Shown: positions 43,101 through 53,097, counted from the first letter of the stretch. The stretch is DNA of 64,000 nucleotides from Telopea speciosissima (GCF_018873765.1 NC_057924.1:19959542-20023541); one strand, 5' to 3'. Notes: generated by a model not told the origin, from the letters alone. Made by a program: numbers and translations.

Positions 43101-43891
43101 ATTCTCTACCCTAGATATTGATGTCTAAAAGAGCTTTGCTTTATCAACAAGAGCAGTGGGCTCTAATTTCTTAAGTAAATTTTTTTATATTAAAAAGAGG
43201 ATTGAATTTTCTTTAAACAACGGTGTGTGATTGAGAGGCATGGAAAGGGTATTTTGAGAAATATATTAAAATACTATAAGGGTTTCTGAATCCTTATATG
43301 GTGTAGTGAAAGAAAATTTTCTCTTTAGAAAAAGCCACGGTGAGAGGTTTCGGAAGGCTATTTTGGAAAATATATTAAAATCTTATAAGGGTTTCTGAAT
43401 CCTAATAATATGGTGTGTCGTTGGAAAAATTTCTGTTATAAAAAAAGTTTCAAGTAAAATTCTGATTAATGTAACGTGCCACCGGCTGAAACACAGTATC
43501 GTAATTTGGAACTGTAATTTAAAAAATCACAATTGGGGATCAAATCGATCAGACCGATTTTGATTCAAATCGGCCTGAATTGGTCCCATCCAAATGGTTC
43601 AAAACTGTTTTGTGGTGAAAATAGAATCGGCCCATGAATCGGTCTGATTCAAGATGAATTACAAAGAAAGTGACTGGGTCTAGGAATTGACTGATTCGGA
43701 AACGATTTAGTTGGTCCGATTCTGATTCAGACTATGACGATTCTAATTCAACCAATTCCAATTCCCGATTCTTGAAACCTTGGTCGACTCACGTATAGCA
43801 AAAACATTCCATCAATTAAATTGTAACAGTTGCAGCGATTGTTCACTAAAAAACAAAAAAATTACACCAATTTTTTTTCAATCTTTTTCCA

Positions 43892-43897
43892 TTTATT
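43892..43897 (-). terminator. Poly(A) signal of the right agenet gene
   Basis: AATAAA on the minus strand, 83 bases after the stop, matching the left gene's signal. Confidence 0.6.
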
Positions 43898-43979
43898 CTA
43901 AATTTAACAAGAGATGAACAGAATTAATCCAAAACCTTCTGAAAACTAAAATTTCTTCTAAAAACAAAAGACAAAAGTT

Positions 43980-44531
43980 TCAAAGGCCGGAACTGTAAGG
44001 AACCCATTTGCCATTCTTCCATTCCTGATGAAGTCTGAGACGAGTGAAAGGGTAAGCAATCAAATCTTGAGTAGTTGAGAAGTAAACATAGTATTTAGAT
44101 TCATCTATCAATCTTCTTTTCTGAGGATTATTATTAATCTCATCATCATCATCATCTGATGATGATGATGATCCTTTGCTGCTGCTGCTTCTATTTCCAT
44201 CGAAGCACGCGTAATACTTTGATTCACAAATCCTAGTGATTCTTCCAACCCACCAACCTTCATTATCATAAGCATCTACTTCGTCGGAGAGATTGAAATT
44301 AGAAATTTGAAGTTGAGGAGGACGAGGCCTTACTTCACTGACATGAACTCTTTCTCTAAGCCATTTTGATTCATCAGGAGTTACAAGTGTTTTGTATTCT
44401 ACCAATACATGATTTTTTAAGACATCAAGCACTTTTGCTTCGTAGAATGAACCAAAGTAGCCTTCTTCATTGCTATGAACCTCAACTGAATCACCAATTC
44501 GATAATTCAGATTTTTTGATGATTTTTTCAT
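43980..44531 (-). CDS. Small agenet-domain protein (right copy)
   Basis: 183-residue intact frame, mirror paralogue of 21932-22486. The two agenet repeats are preserved (NYRIGDSVEVHSNEEGYFG and NLSDEVDAYDNEGWWVG), as is the Ser/Asp-rich insert in the second repeat (RSSSSKGSSSSSDDDDDEIN) followed by ESKYYVYF and LHQEWKNGKWVPYSSGL. An upstream in-frame TTG at 44538-44540 is not a start; the ATG at 44531 matches the left gene. There is one residue less in the KNHVLVEYK region and one Asp fewer in the acidic run. The 5' leader lacks the long CTT repeat of the left copy. The changes look conservative. The predicted role is chromatin-reader or adaptor-like, by family only. Confidence 0.8.
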   Translation of the reverse strand: MKKSSKNLNYRIGDSVEVHSNEEGYFGSFYEAKVLDVLKNHVLVEYKTLVTPDESKWLRERVHVSEVRPRPPQLQISNFNLSDEVDAYDNEGWWVGRITRICESKYYACFDGNRSSSSKGSSSSSDDDDDEINNNPQKRRLIDESKYYVYFSTTQDLIAYPFTRLRLHQEWKNGKWVPYSSGL

Positions 44532-44660
44532 TGTTAACAAAGTTTGGGTTTTAGCAGGGGATTAGGAATTAATGAGAATAGTGAGCAGAAGAAGATTAAG
44601 AGAAAAGGGTGTTTGATGCTGGTTTTGCAGTTTCGTGAGTGAAGGAGGCCAAGGGTTATG

Positions 44661-44670
44661 ACTTTATAAG
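44661..44670 (-). promoter_or_regulatory. TATA-like box of the right agenet gene
   Basis: CTTATAAAGT on the minus strand, about 130 bases before the ATG, at the same relative place as in the left copy. Upstream, the block doubled in the left arm is single here (44870-44970). Confidence 0.6.
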
Positions 44671-45010
44671 TAGATTTCTGGGTTGTTTTCCTACTTGATG
44701 TAGGAATTGGAAAGTTTAGTGGATTGGGTTTTGAGAGAAAATTAGAAAAAGGAAACCAGACTTCTTTTCCTTTCTGTATTAGGAATGTGAAAAGGTTGAC
44801 CAGGTCAAATCGTCTCCTTTATTTAGTCCTTCCTGTGCTAGGAATGTTTTTCAAGCCGTGTTCATTACGTCATGACTCATGAGGGCGATAAAAGGACCAG
44901 AGGGGCTGTGTGGTAAATTCGAATGAGTAGTTCGTATTGACCAAAGTACCACCCTCTCTCTTTATATATCTGGTTGTAAAATTAAACTTGAATCCCTAGT
45001 ATAACGTCCT

Positions 45011-45165
45011 AAGCCTATGGGTAATGGGTCCTACCTTTAAGTGCCAACATTTTTGCCAAATGTATTAGAGTTATACGATTGTACCTTAACTTCCTAAGCC
45101 TATGGGTCCTACATTTAATTGCCAACATTTTTACCAAATGTATAGAGTTATCCCATTGTACCTTC
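45011..45165. repeat. Tandem duplication in the right arm (about 87-bp period)
   Basis: CCTAAGCCTATGGG... with GCCAACATTTTTGCCAAATGTAT occurs at 45010-45090 and again, slightly changed, at 45096-45165. The left arm (20800-20860) has one copy, so this doubling is specific to the right arm. Confidence 0.75.
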
Positions 45166-45544
45166 CAAGCGATAGCATTAAAAGAGCAATCTCCATCCCC
45201 TATTTGCATTCTCAAGATAGCGATCAACTCTTGAGAATTTGTCTACATTTCTAAGGATTTGCACCCCAATAACACTTTTCCTTAGAGACCTTGGAGCAAT
45301 CCTTTAGCCTTTGTCTCAACCCTACCTCCTGTTCCCCCATGGCTTAGGTCCTCGTCTAAGGAGGGTTCTTAGGATTTGAGCACCACTATGAGGGAATCCA
45401 TTGCCCCGTCTAGATTTCATTAGAGTGGTGCTCAAGTCCGGCCTTGCCAAGGCCAAACATACACTCAATTGAGCCTGCCCTTGGTAGTGTTTTTCCAAGC
45501 TCTGCTTGGCCTGGCCCAGATACAGCCCACCTAACAAAGCCCAG

Positions 45545-45660
45545 GTTACAAAGACAACATTTTTTTAGTAAAAAGGCTGTTCTCAAATTTGAACCCATGA
45601 CAACTTGGTCAGAATAAAGCAAACTTGACCGTTGCACTAAGCCCACTAACTATATATTGT
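45545..45660 (-). repeat. tRNA-derived SINE, Au-like (right-arm copy)
   Basis: The minus strand reads TTAGTGCAACGGTCAAG (A box), then GTCATGGGTTCAAATTTG (B box), then AGAACAGCCTTTTTACTAAAA, matching the Au SINE order. It keeps the middle part that a T-run replaced in the left copy (19738-19870). Confidence 0.7.
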
Positions 45661-46242
45661 ATAAATATATATTATATAATACAGGGTCGGGCTGGCCCTG
45701 TCAGAGCAGAGGCCTCAACCCAGGGCCAGGAAAACACTAAATCCAGCTTGATCCTATATTAAACACAGGCCCGGCCTAATCCTATCCAGGCTTAGGTGGA
45801 TTCGGGTTGGTCGGATTTTTTTGACACCCCTAGCACTAAATAGGGATTGACAATGCTCTCTTTTTGCCACATCATAGTATATATTTCTCTTCTCTTTTTA
45901 TTTATATCTTGGAAGAAGGTTGTCTGAGCAAGCGGCATAGTGGAGTGAACCAATGAGATGCGGAAGAATGATTTTGTACATAGAAGGGTACCCTCCAATG
46001 GGCTCATAAAGCTTTTCCCTTATTTTTAAATAAATATTCTTGGAGCAAGAGATTGATGCTTGGTCATCTAGTCTCTGCTAATGTGGTGGTCAATGAGAGT
46101 ACACATAGGAACATCAACATGAACAAAAATTTTAAGTTTAAGAAGACTGAGGCAGGAATTTCATACGCTTCTATGTTTGGGTGCAAAGGGCATGCAACGA
46201 GGCAGTGTTGTGTTTCCCTTTTCTTCTCTCCTTTTCTTTAAG

Positions 46243-46585
46243 GCTTCGTTTGGTTGCAAGGGGAATTAAAGGGAAAAGAATGAAAAATTTTCAAACCTAA
46301 AAAAGAAACTTTTGTAATCATTACCCCATGTGATTGTATAAACTACTTAAAATTCTTACCATATCTAGTAAAGATATATTTTACATGTAATATTTATTTT
46401 ACATTTTAAACCAAAGGAAAATGGATGCAAAGTAAAGTGAAATTTAATAACCAAATATGGAATGATTTAGAATTAGATATATTGTCACATGGTATCACAT
46501 GGGGTAATGATTAAAAAAGTTCATTTTTTAAGTATGAAAATTTCACTTCCCTTCCCTTTAACTCCCCTTAAAACCAAACGGAGCC
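46243..46585. mobile_element. Tourist-like MITE, 343 bp, TAA target duplication
   Basis: The termini are GGCTTCGTTTGGTTGC and, inverted, GGCTCCGTTTGGTTTTAAGG. They are flanked by TAA on both sides (46240-46242 and 46586-46588), as for PIF/Harbinger MITEs. The second half is an inverted echo of the first (GGGGAATTAAAGGGAA / TTCCCTTTAACTCCCC). The matching place in the left arm (about 16982) has no insert. Confidence 0.85.
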
Positions 46586-46945
46586 TAAGGGTTCATGTTT
46601 TTCGAGTTTAATCGACTTTTCCCAATAATTCACAACGTATCATTGGGGCATGTGGCAGACTTGATTAGACACAGAATATTAACCCATGATAGTAAGATTA
46701 TTATATCAATAACCATAGATTCTTAGTTTGAACTTCAACTCTGCATTTCTCCTTACAAGATTAGTTCCCTCAAACAAAACTTTTGAGATATACAATATTC
46801 TTTATCTTTGTTGCAAAAATAATATCCATTGTTTCTGCGCGTTAGATTAGCATAATGCTCCAACGGATAGGAATTTCAATATGGAAAAAGCGGTTAATGA
46901 GCGTAAACAAATCAGTGTTTTGGATGGGCCTTTTGTAATGAAGTT

Positions 46946-47084
46946 TTTATCCTCTCAAGTGCGGTAAACTGTCAGTGCACCACACTTGGGCATCCGATGA
47001 TGGTCATGAGACCGAGAGGATTAACTACTGTTAGACGGACAAGTTAGGTGCACTTGGCAGTGCACAACACTTGAGAGGATAAAG
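46946..47084. repeat. Hairpin repeat, CACTTGAGAGGAT family (right-arm copy)
   Basis: TTATCCTCTCAAGTGCGG at the left end and CACTTGAGAGGATAA at the right, with a second internal TCGGTCTCATG-like fold (GGTCATGAGACC). It is more complete than the left-arm copy at 16485-16632. Confidence 0.8.
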
Positions 47085-47139
47085 ATCAGTTTGTAATATA
47101 CATCAAAACAAAAAATTTTGATGTCTAGATATAAGTAGT

Positions 47140-47258
47140 CAAACTAGTGGGTGAGCCTTGCGCTATTTAACCTGTTGGTTGCAGGTTCAAAACTTGGAGA
47201 CAGTTTTTCCTCTAAAGCAGGGGTAACACTGCATACATTTGCCCCTCTCAGTAAGGGT
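47140..47258 (+). repeat. Au-type SINE fragment (right-arm copy)
   Basis: TGCAGGTTCAAAACTTGG (B box), then AGACAGTTTTTCCTC, AGCAGGGGTAACACTGCATACATT and CCCCTCTC, close to the Au SINE body and end. It lies directly against the TAAGGGTGTCAA element at 47260, the same arrangement as in the left arm. Confidence 0.7.
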
Positions 47259-47775
47259 GTCAATACTGGATCAGAACTGGGAACTACATCGAAGCCGACC
47301 CGTTAAGAACTGGAAATGACCCACCCAATAGTTTATTGGTCCAGTTCTTGAATTACCAATTAAGTTATTGGTCTCCCAATCGATCTAGAACGGATAGACC
47401 AACTAGGAACCGTTGGAACAGGTACCGATGGAACTAGTACAAATATACTTCCTAACCTTATATATTATGTAATTCTTAAGACTAAGGGTTACCAATCAAT
47501 TTTGACTGATATCTCTTATCCCATACTATTTTACTAAAGAATTTGATTATTAATTTAAATGTTCATTTGAGAATGTTAACTTAAGAACATGCCTTACAAT
47601 AATTTTTCTTTATGAGGGTGGTGGTGTTCCTACTTATTAATTGAATATAAAACAAGAGGTAATATAGACTAGTTTTGTGATTTGAGAAAAAATTGATGGT
47701 GGGCTGCACATCTCATTTGATTGAAATTAATCTTATTATATTATTATTCAATATATGTAGTATGTGTTCCTACTA

Positions 47776-48461
47776 TACATATAATTGATTAGTATTAGGT
47801 GACAAACCCAGAAAAAAAAATCAAAATATTTCAGACGAGGACAATGAAAGCGCACATAGGGGCATAAATATAGATGCGATTTTTGAATTCATAGAGTGGG
47901 GGGGGGAGAGGGCAAGACTTTCACGTGCTTCTGTGTGTGGGTATAGGACCCACACGACTAGATAGCGTTCTTTTTATCATCATCACTATGCCACATGGAA
48001 TGATGTGGTAATTCTGACAGTTGAACATAATATTAAATGGTTTAATTAATCACGTGTTAAAATACAAAAATTAATATCAATGAATTAAATATATAACCTC
48101 CCTCTCATATATTGGTATATATCCCAATGTATGTCCATGCACATCTTCAAAACTCTAATCATTACAAAACCCTTTACTACATTTTGAGTCTTTAAAGCTC
48201 TAACTGACCAATTGTTTGTACTGAAATTTTAAATGTGAACAGAGACCTTGGAGTCTACTTATCTGCAAAATATAAACCCCATCCAATTTTCTATGTGCCA
48301 GATATTTGGCGGCATTGATGCCTGTTATAAAAAGTTTTGCCACTTTTTGATAAACCACTTTTATCCTCATTGAATTGCTAAAAGATGTTCCTAGCTGCAG
48401 CACAAGCCAAAAGATCATTCGAGTGAGAATTATTAGTCTGAATTATATTATAAAAAAATAT
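47776..48461. other. No gene seen
   Basis: AT-rich DNA outside the right arm with a short G-tract at 47899-47907. Minus-strand frames here are low in complexity and unsupported. Confidence 0.5.
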
Positions 48462-48647
48462 GAGAAAGAGAATGCCACCCGGTCGAGTAGCGTACGCCGC
48501 CTTTGCATCCTGACACAAGGGCATGTGAAATGACCGCCACACACCCTGGAACCCCCAAAACCAAAGGTACGATGTTCATTTCACCCACCCTTGTGTCAAG
48601 GCACAGAGACGACGTGTCTGGTTCGACCAGGTGGCGTTCGTTCTCCC
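48462..48647. repeat. Hairpin repeat, GCCGCCCTTGCG family
   Basis: GAGAAAGAGAATGCCACCCGGTCG-type left end (48462-48485) opposes CGACCAGGTGGCGTTCGTTCTC (48624-48645), with inner arms CGCCTTTGCATCCTGACACAAGG / CCTTGTGTCAAGGCACAG and ATGTGAAATGACCG / TTCATTTCAC. Sisters are at 24426-24610 and 57348-57534. Confidence 0.8.
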
Positions 48648-48676
48648 AAAACATATTTAATAGCTATTTTAAATAA

Positions 48677-48885
48677 GGGTAATTTACATATACCACCCCT
48701 AAGGTTTGACGAAAGGATAATTTTACCCCCCAGTTTTGAAAAATTCTGTGTACCCCCTGAGGTTTGCAAACAGTAACAAATAAACTTATTCCGTTAGTTC
48801 ACGACTAACAGTGTTATAAATAAGAGGTGAGCTGACAAAATTACCCTTGCAAAAGAAAAAAAAAAAAAAAAACCTGCAACTCATC
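48677..48885 (+). repeat. Left terminal inverted repeat of the Pack-MULE
   Basis: It pairs with 49885-50085. Shared landmarks are GGTTTGACGAAAGG, CCCCCTGAGGTTTGCAAAC, ATTCCGT, GACTAACAGTGTTA and ACAAAATTACCCTTG. An A-run (48855-48872) separates it from the cargo. Confidence 0.88.
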
Positions 48886-49176
48886 TTCCCCAAATCGATT
48901 GGAGAAGATGAGTTGCATGTTTCAAAACCCTTTCTGCATTCTACAGCTCCACCTCCTTCATTCCTCTCTATCTCTGCTGTGGAACCAAACAGTTTCAGGG
49001 GCCTGAGAGAAGAGATACCAGATCAAGAACAAATTAGCAATGACGAGGCAATCAGTCTTGCAAACTAATGAATTGAAAAACTTTGTTACGGAAAAGCACA
49101 AGATGAAGTATCAAAATCCAAAGAACCCTTGATGCATCGATGCGATTCAAGAAGCCAAAAGAATGTGCCAAAGAAG

Positions 49177-49627
49177 CTAAAATACGAAGGGGGTGAAGAA
49201 AGACAAAATGACCAACAACCATACTTTATCGAGAAGATACCCATCTGCCATTTTTCTACTCCTGATGAACTCTCTATTGAGAAACTGAGTAGGCAATTTC
49301 TTCTCCAGTGATTTCGAAGTACACATGATACCCGGACTTGTTTTTTCTAGTGATCCTTCCAACCCACCATCCATCTTTGTCGTAGGTATCCACTCTGTCG
49401 AACAGACCAAACTTAGAAACTTGAATTGCAGGAGGATAAGGCCTTACTTCATCAGTACGGACGATCTCTCTCAACAATCGATTCCCATCTTGGGCTAAAA
49501 GATTCTTATATTCTACCAGGAAATGAGTCTTTTCGACTGGAAAGATAATCTCTGCAGAGTAGTAAGAACCCACGAACCCCTCTTCTTTGCTGCAGATTTC
49601 AACCGGGCCACCAATTCGGAATGCCAT
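49177..49627 (-). pseudogene. Captured agenet-domain gene copy (third copy)
   Basis: From the ATG at 49627 the frame reads MAFRIGGPVEICSKEEGFVG through FLVEYKNLL, then SKFGLFDRVDTYDKDGWWVG and YHVYFEITGEEIAYSVSQ, stopping at 49274. This covers two agenet repeats, as in 21932-22486. The C-terminal LHQEWKNGKW part continues only in another frame and has Trp changed to stop (about 49249), so the end is lost. Unlike the two arm copies it has no Ser/Asp-rich insert in the second repeat, which looks like the older state. The upstream AGATTTCTGGGTAGTCTTC resembles the leader of the arm genes (AGATTTCTGGGTTGTTTTC, 44667), so leader and coding were captured together from a related locus. Confidence 0.8.
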
Positions 49628-49884
49628 TGTTGTTTCTTTGATCTTTCTTCGAATTTCGATCCCTACACAAGAGAAGTAGGAAGAAGGAGAAAGGCCATAG
49701 AGTGAGTTCTTCAGGAATCTGAGCAGATTTCTGGGTAGTCTTCTTTGCAGAGAGAGAGTGTGTGATTCCTGCCGTTTCCTTCGGCAAAGAAGACTACCCT
49801 GATTTGGGATTTTTTTCCAATTTGAAAGACTAAATTTTTTAAAGGTTGAAGGGGTTTGAAACCTACAATACAACTCATAGAAGA

Positions 49885-50085
49885 AGAGTTGCAGGTTTTT
49901 TGGGTTTTTTACAAGGGTAATTTTGTCAGTTCATCTCTTATTTTTAACACTGTTAGTCATAAACTGACGGAATGGGCTTATTTGTTATTGTTTGCAAACC
50001 TCAGGGGGTATGCAGAATTTTTCAAAATTGGGAGGTAAAATTATCCTTTCGTCAAACCTCAGGGGGTGGTATGTGTAAATTACCC
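49885..50085 (-). repeat. Right terminal inverted repeat of the Pack-MULE
   Basis: Inverted partner of 48677-48885, ending CCTCAGGGGGTGGTATGTG then TAAATTACCC at 50085. Confidence 0.88.
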
Positions 50086-50094
50086 TTTAAATAA

Positions 50095-51600
50095 AGATAC
50101 AGGTTTGGCTTGATTTTTGGCTTTTAGGTGAGCCCAAAACAAGGTTGAATTGGGTAATTAGGTTAGGCTCAGGCTACCCTCCCTGTCAGCCTTGGACGCC
50201 CAATGCCTAAATTGGGCGATAAGAGAACATCTTACAAAACATATGGGAGGGATGAAGGACCATGGCTGATATGAAAGACCAAAACATTCTAAAGTACAAG
50301 AGAAAGGAGAAGTACGAAGAAATTGAATACCCCATGTTGAGATGTTGGGAGTTATGAGGTATAGTTTCACATAGGTTAAGGTCGATCATTGGTGCCTTCA
50401 TATGCTTAAAGAACTATTTGCACCTAACGCCTTAAGGTTTTAGATTGGACCCTTAGACATCCTCAAAGTAGCGCGACGTGCATCAATCGGAAACCCAAAA
50501 TAGGGCTGCTAAACAACGCCAATATGGATACTATATCCCTAAATGGACTATGGTATCCATGGGCTATGGGCCTAGTTTAAATCATGGACTTAAATCTTTT
50601 TTTTTTTTTGGTAAACAATCATGGACTTAAATCCAATGAATAAAAATATATTATTGTCTATACTCTATATTGCTAATATCTAAGGTTTAAAGTATGATTA
50701 GCATCGCCTTTCGCTTGGTAATTGTATTCTCTATTGGCCGCATCCAAGGTTAAAAAGCATGATTAGAACAAAATAAGTTTAAAGGGTATCATACATTAAT
50801 ATCCATTTTTCAGCCTTATCCAATAAAATATTAACAAATTGAGAATCTAATATTAACCCAAAAAATATTAACAAATTGAGAATCTAATATTAACCCAAAA
50901 AACCCTTTTCTCAATTTTTTTTTCTCTTTGAGGTCTCTAACCATTTTTTTTATTGGGCAATCCTGAGTGGGCACGCATCATCTCGATCAGGGCATCCGAT
51001 CACTAATCCCAATTTTTAAATCCTCGATTTAATCTTTACCATCAGTTAAGGCCAGATTTGGTATGATTTTTATTTCAATTTTTGGATTGATTTCATAAAA
51101 TAGTCAACAAATAGATTTTTGGTCAAGAAATTGAAATTTCTATTTCATTTGATTTCTATTTCACAGAAATAAGATACAAAAAATAAACCAAACAATTTTT
51201 AAAATAGCTATTAACCCATGAAATTGACATAGAAATCTTACCGGTCAGGCCTAAATTAAGAGAGAAAAATCTACTAAAATCTTCTACTAAGTAACCTTTA
51301 TTCGTGGTTAAAGTTACATTTATTGCTCTACCTGAAGCATTCATATCTTCCCTCTTACCAGTTACCACTCATTCGCTGTGAATCATATCTTCAAATCTTA
51401 GATATCTTTTTTAACAAAAATCCTAAATTATTAGAAAATCTGAACTCGAATAATCCAAACCCAGCTTTGTAGTACTTTTCTTGTATGTCCCTCTCCATTG
51501 GGCCGCAGAGGCACCTTCCATCTAGGGAACTTTCCTTATTGGTCTCTATTCTCTCGTTTCCGTGGAACAGAACTGATTCTTGAGGAACTCTCCCAAAAGA
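50095..51600. other. No gene seen; two small sequence scars
   Basis: AT-rich spacer. At 50597-50616 a 20-base piece (T13 then GGTAAAC) is flanked by a perfect 17-bp repeat, AATCATGGACTTAAATC (50580-50596 and 50617-50633). At 50827-50900 a 37-bp unit (ATATTAACAAATTGAG...) stands twice in tandem. No believable coding frame was found. Confidence 0.6.
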
Positions 51601-51776
51601 GGATCGGGCTCCTCTAGCATTAGAGTGTCCAATGAGGCATTCGACGGCTGGGCTGTGTTGCACATGTCTCCATGTGTGCCCAATCAGCTGTCGGGATATA
51701 TGCAGCATAGACTATCCATCGGATGCTTCATTGGGCACTCATTGGACGATGCCCTTTAAGGAGAAGAGCCAGATCC
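51601..51776. repeat. Hairpin repeat, TGTCCAATGAGGCATTCGACGG family, copy 1
   Basis: GGATCGGGCTCCTCTAGC at the left opposes GGAGAAGAGCCAGATCC at the right. Inner arms are GAGTGTCCAATGAGGCAT / ATTGGGCACTC and ATTGGACGATGCC, and GCACATGTCTCCATG-like pieces pair in the loop. Ends of the GATCC...GGATC type recur here too. Confidence 0.7.
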
Positions 51777-51786
51777 CCCAAAACAT

Positions 51787-51988
51787 GGATCCGATTCCTC
51801 TCCAAGGAGCCCAACACCTACAGAATGCCCAGGGGGTATTTAAGGGTTGGATTGTGCCACGCATAGTCCAGTGCATGCCTAGTCAACCATCGAGATGTGT
51901 ATGGTATAGCCCAACGGCTGAATGCCCCCTACTCCCTACCCCCTAGCACTCTTTGGGTGTTGGGCTCCATGGAAAGGAGCTCAATCCT
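51787..51988. repeat. Hairpin repeat, CCAACACC family (adjacent, copy 2)
   Basis: GGATCCGATTCCTCTCCAAGG and AGCCCAACACC oppose GGTGTTGGGCT and CCATGGAAAGGAGCTCAATCC. The middle shares the GTGCCACGCATAGTCCAGTGC / CAACGGCTGAATGCC style of its neighbour. It starts 10 bases after copy 1, a head-to-tail pair. Confidence 0.7.
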
Positions 51989-53058
51989 ACGAACATACAA
52001 CACTGAACAGATGTCAGACGACAACCTTAGATTCTACAAGGCTATCTCCCTTTCATAGGTCCGTGAAACTTTTTTTTTTCCCTTTCCTCAACGAAAAGAT
52101 TATGAAAGTGAAAGGATGAGAATAGTTTATACGAAAAGAGAAAAAGAATGAATGATTGAATGAATGAACAGTGAACAAAGCCACCCACTTAAGGGTTCCA
52201 CTCTCAAGTCTCAATAGAAAACTGAGCTGTCTCAGGATGGAGAACGGGAGGATGAAAATGCATCTTCCTTAGAGTGACATGGAACATCTCACACAGCTTA
52301 ATCGCTTGTTTGCACAAATTTTTTTTTTCTTCTTGTGTGTGTTTTAATTAAGGGAAAATTAAAATGACATATAATTACAAAAATCAAATATCACCAATAA
52401 GATGCTGACATCTGACAACAAATATTTTTGGGTGAATAAAAGTATATTAAAAAAAAGAAAAACAAGAACAAAGCCAAGAGGCTTAGTCAAGGGGTGAGAC
52501 CCTCACAAAAGAAGATACAACAAATTCAAGGAAAGGAAGAAAACAAGTTAAATCCTTTTAAATAATTAACAATTGTGATCATATTACACTAAAGAGTGGG
52601 TGTCTAATGTGAAAACACTGATTCTACCTTCGTGATGGTGATGGTGATGGTGATGGTGACAGTGACGGTGACGGTGATAGTGATAGTGATGATGATGATG
52701 ATGATAATGACGTGAAAGAAGTGGAACCCATAAATGACGGGCACATCACGTGCGTTGCTAACTTGTTGCTTATTAAGTTGACACACTTTAATTAAGAGAC
52801 ACCTTATAAGGTGGGACCGTTATCTAAGTTTCTGATTTGGGATATTAAATGGGTCCCACTTTATAGTGATGGAATTCTATACCAAAATTTATAAGATTCT
52901 AGCACTTGATTTTTTCAAATTTTTTAAATGAAAAGATGGGCCCTAAGGTTAGTTGAACACTTGAACTTATTACATTTATATTGCGCTGTGTTGACCTTTA
53001 TCAATTGAACTACCCTACTGGGGTAAATTTTTTTTTTAATTAAAAATAAAATTTTAAA
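51989..53058. other. No gene seen; GATGGT/GTGATG microsatellite at 52634-52710
   Basis: AT-rich spacer. 52634-52710 is a trinucleotide- and hexanucleotide-type microsatellite (GGTGAT, GGTGAC, AGTGAT, GAT units). No gene was seen. Confidence 0.6.
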
Positions 53059-53097
53059 ATGGCATCCAAAGGTTTTACAGCAACCTTTGGATGCCAT
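53059..53097. repeat. Inverted repeat at the LINE 5' junction
   Basis: ATGGCATCCAAAGGTT (53059-53074) is followed after seven bases (TTACAGC) by AACCTTTGGATGCCAT (53082-53097), a perfect 16-bp arm on each side. The right arm is the first LINE coding sequence, so the left arm is an inverted copy of the LINE start. Confidence 0.85.

Larger units (their letters stand above)
36900..47775 (-). repeat. Right arm of the large inverted duplication
   Basis: It is the reverse-complement partner of 15.1-34.2 kb (paired blocks are listed under the left arm). Sequence specific to this arm is mostly transposon insertions: 37202-38091 (hAT-like), 40429-41127 (two hairpins and spacer), 42976-43100 (hairpin) and 46243-46585 (Tourist-like MITE). 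The outer edge near 47775 lies within the TAAGGGTGTCAA element, and the inner edge near 36900 lies beside a hairpin repeat. Confidence 0.9.
48677..50085. mobile_element. Pack-MULE carrying an agenet gene copy
   Basis: 1409-bp element. The left TIR starts GGGTAATTTACATATACC and the right TIR, inverted, GGGTAATTTACACATACC. Similarity continues about 200 bp inward at roughly 88-90%. A perfect 9-bp direct repeat TTTAAATAA flanks it (48668-48676 and 50086-50094), the Mutator hallmark. There is no transposase. The cargo is an agenet-domain gene copy with part of its leader (minus strand, 49177-49627 plus upstream). Capture of host gene pieces between Mutator TIRs is the definition of a Pack-MULE. 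The TIR style recurs at 30.14 kb and 13.85 kb. Confidence 0.9.

Noticed and set aside
44532-44540. Extended start of the right agenet protein
   Set aside because: The upstream codon is TTG, not ATG; the ATG at 44531 matches the left gene.
15131-47775. Palindrome as a simple assembly artefact
   Set aside because: About 10% divergence and many private insertions with target duplications on each arm argue for real, old duplication, though long reads across the centre were not available.
49628-49873. N-terminal extension of the captured agenet copy
   Set aside because: The stretch before the ATG at 49627 resembles the 5' leader of the arm genes rather than protein.
52604-52786. Thr/Ile/Val-repeat frame on the minus strand
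   Set aside because: Translation of a GTGATG microsatellite; no gene features.
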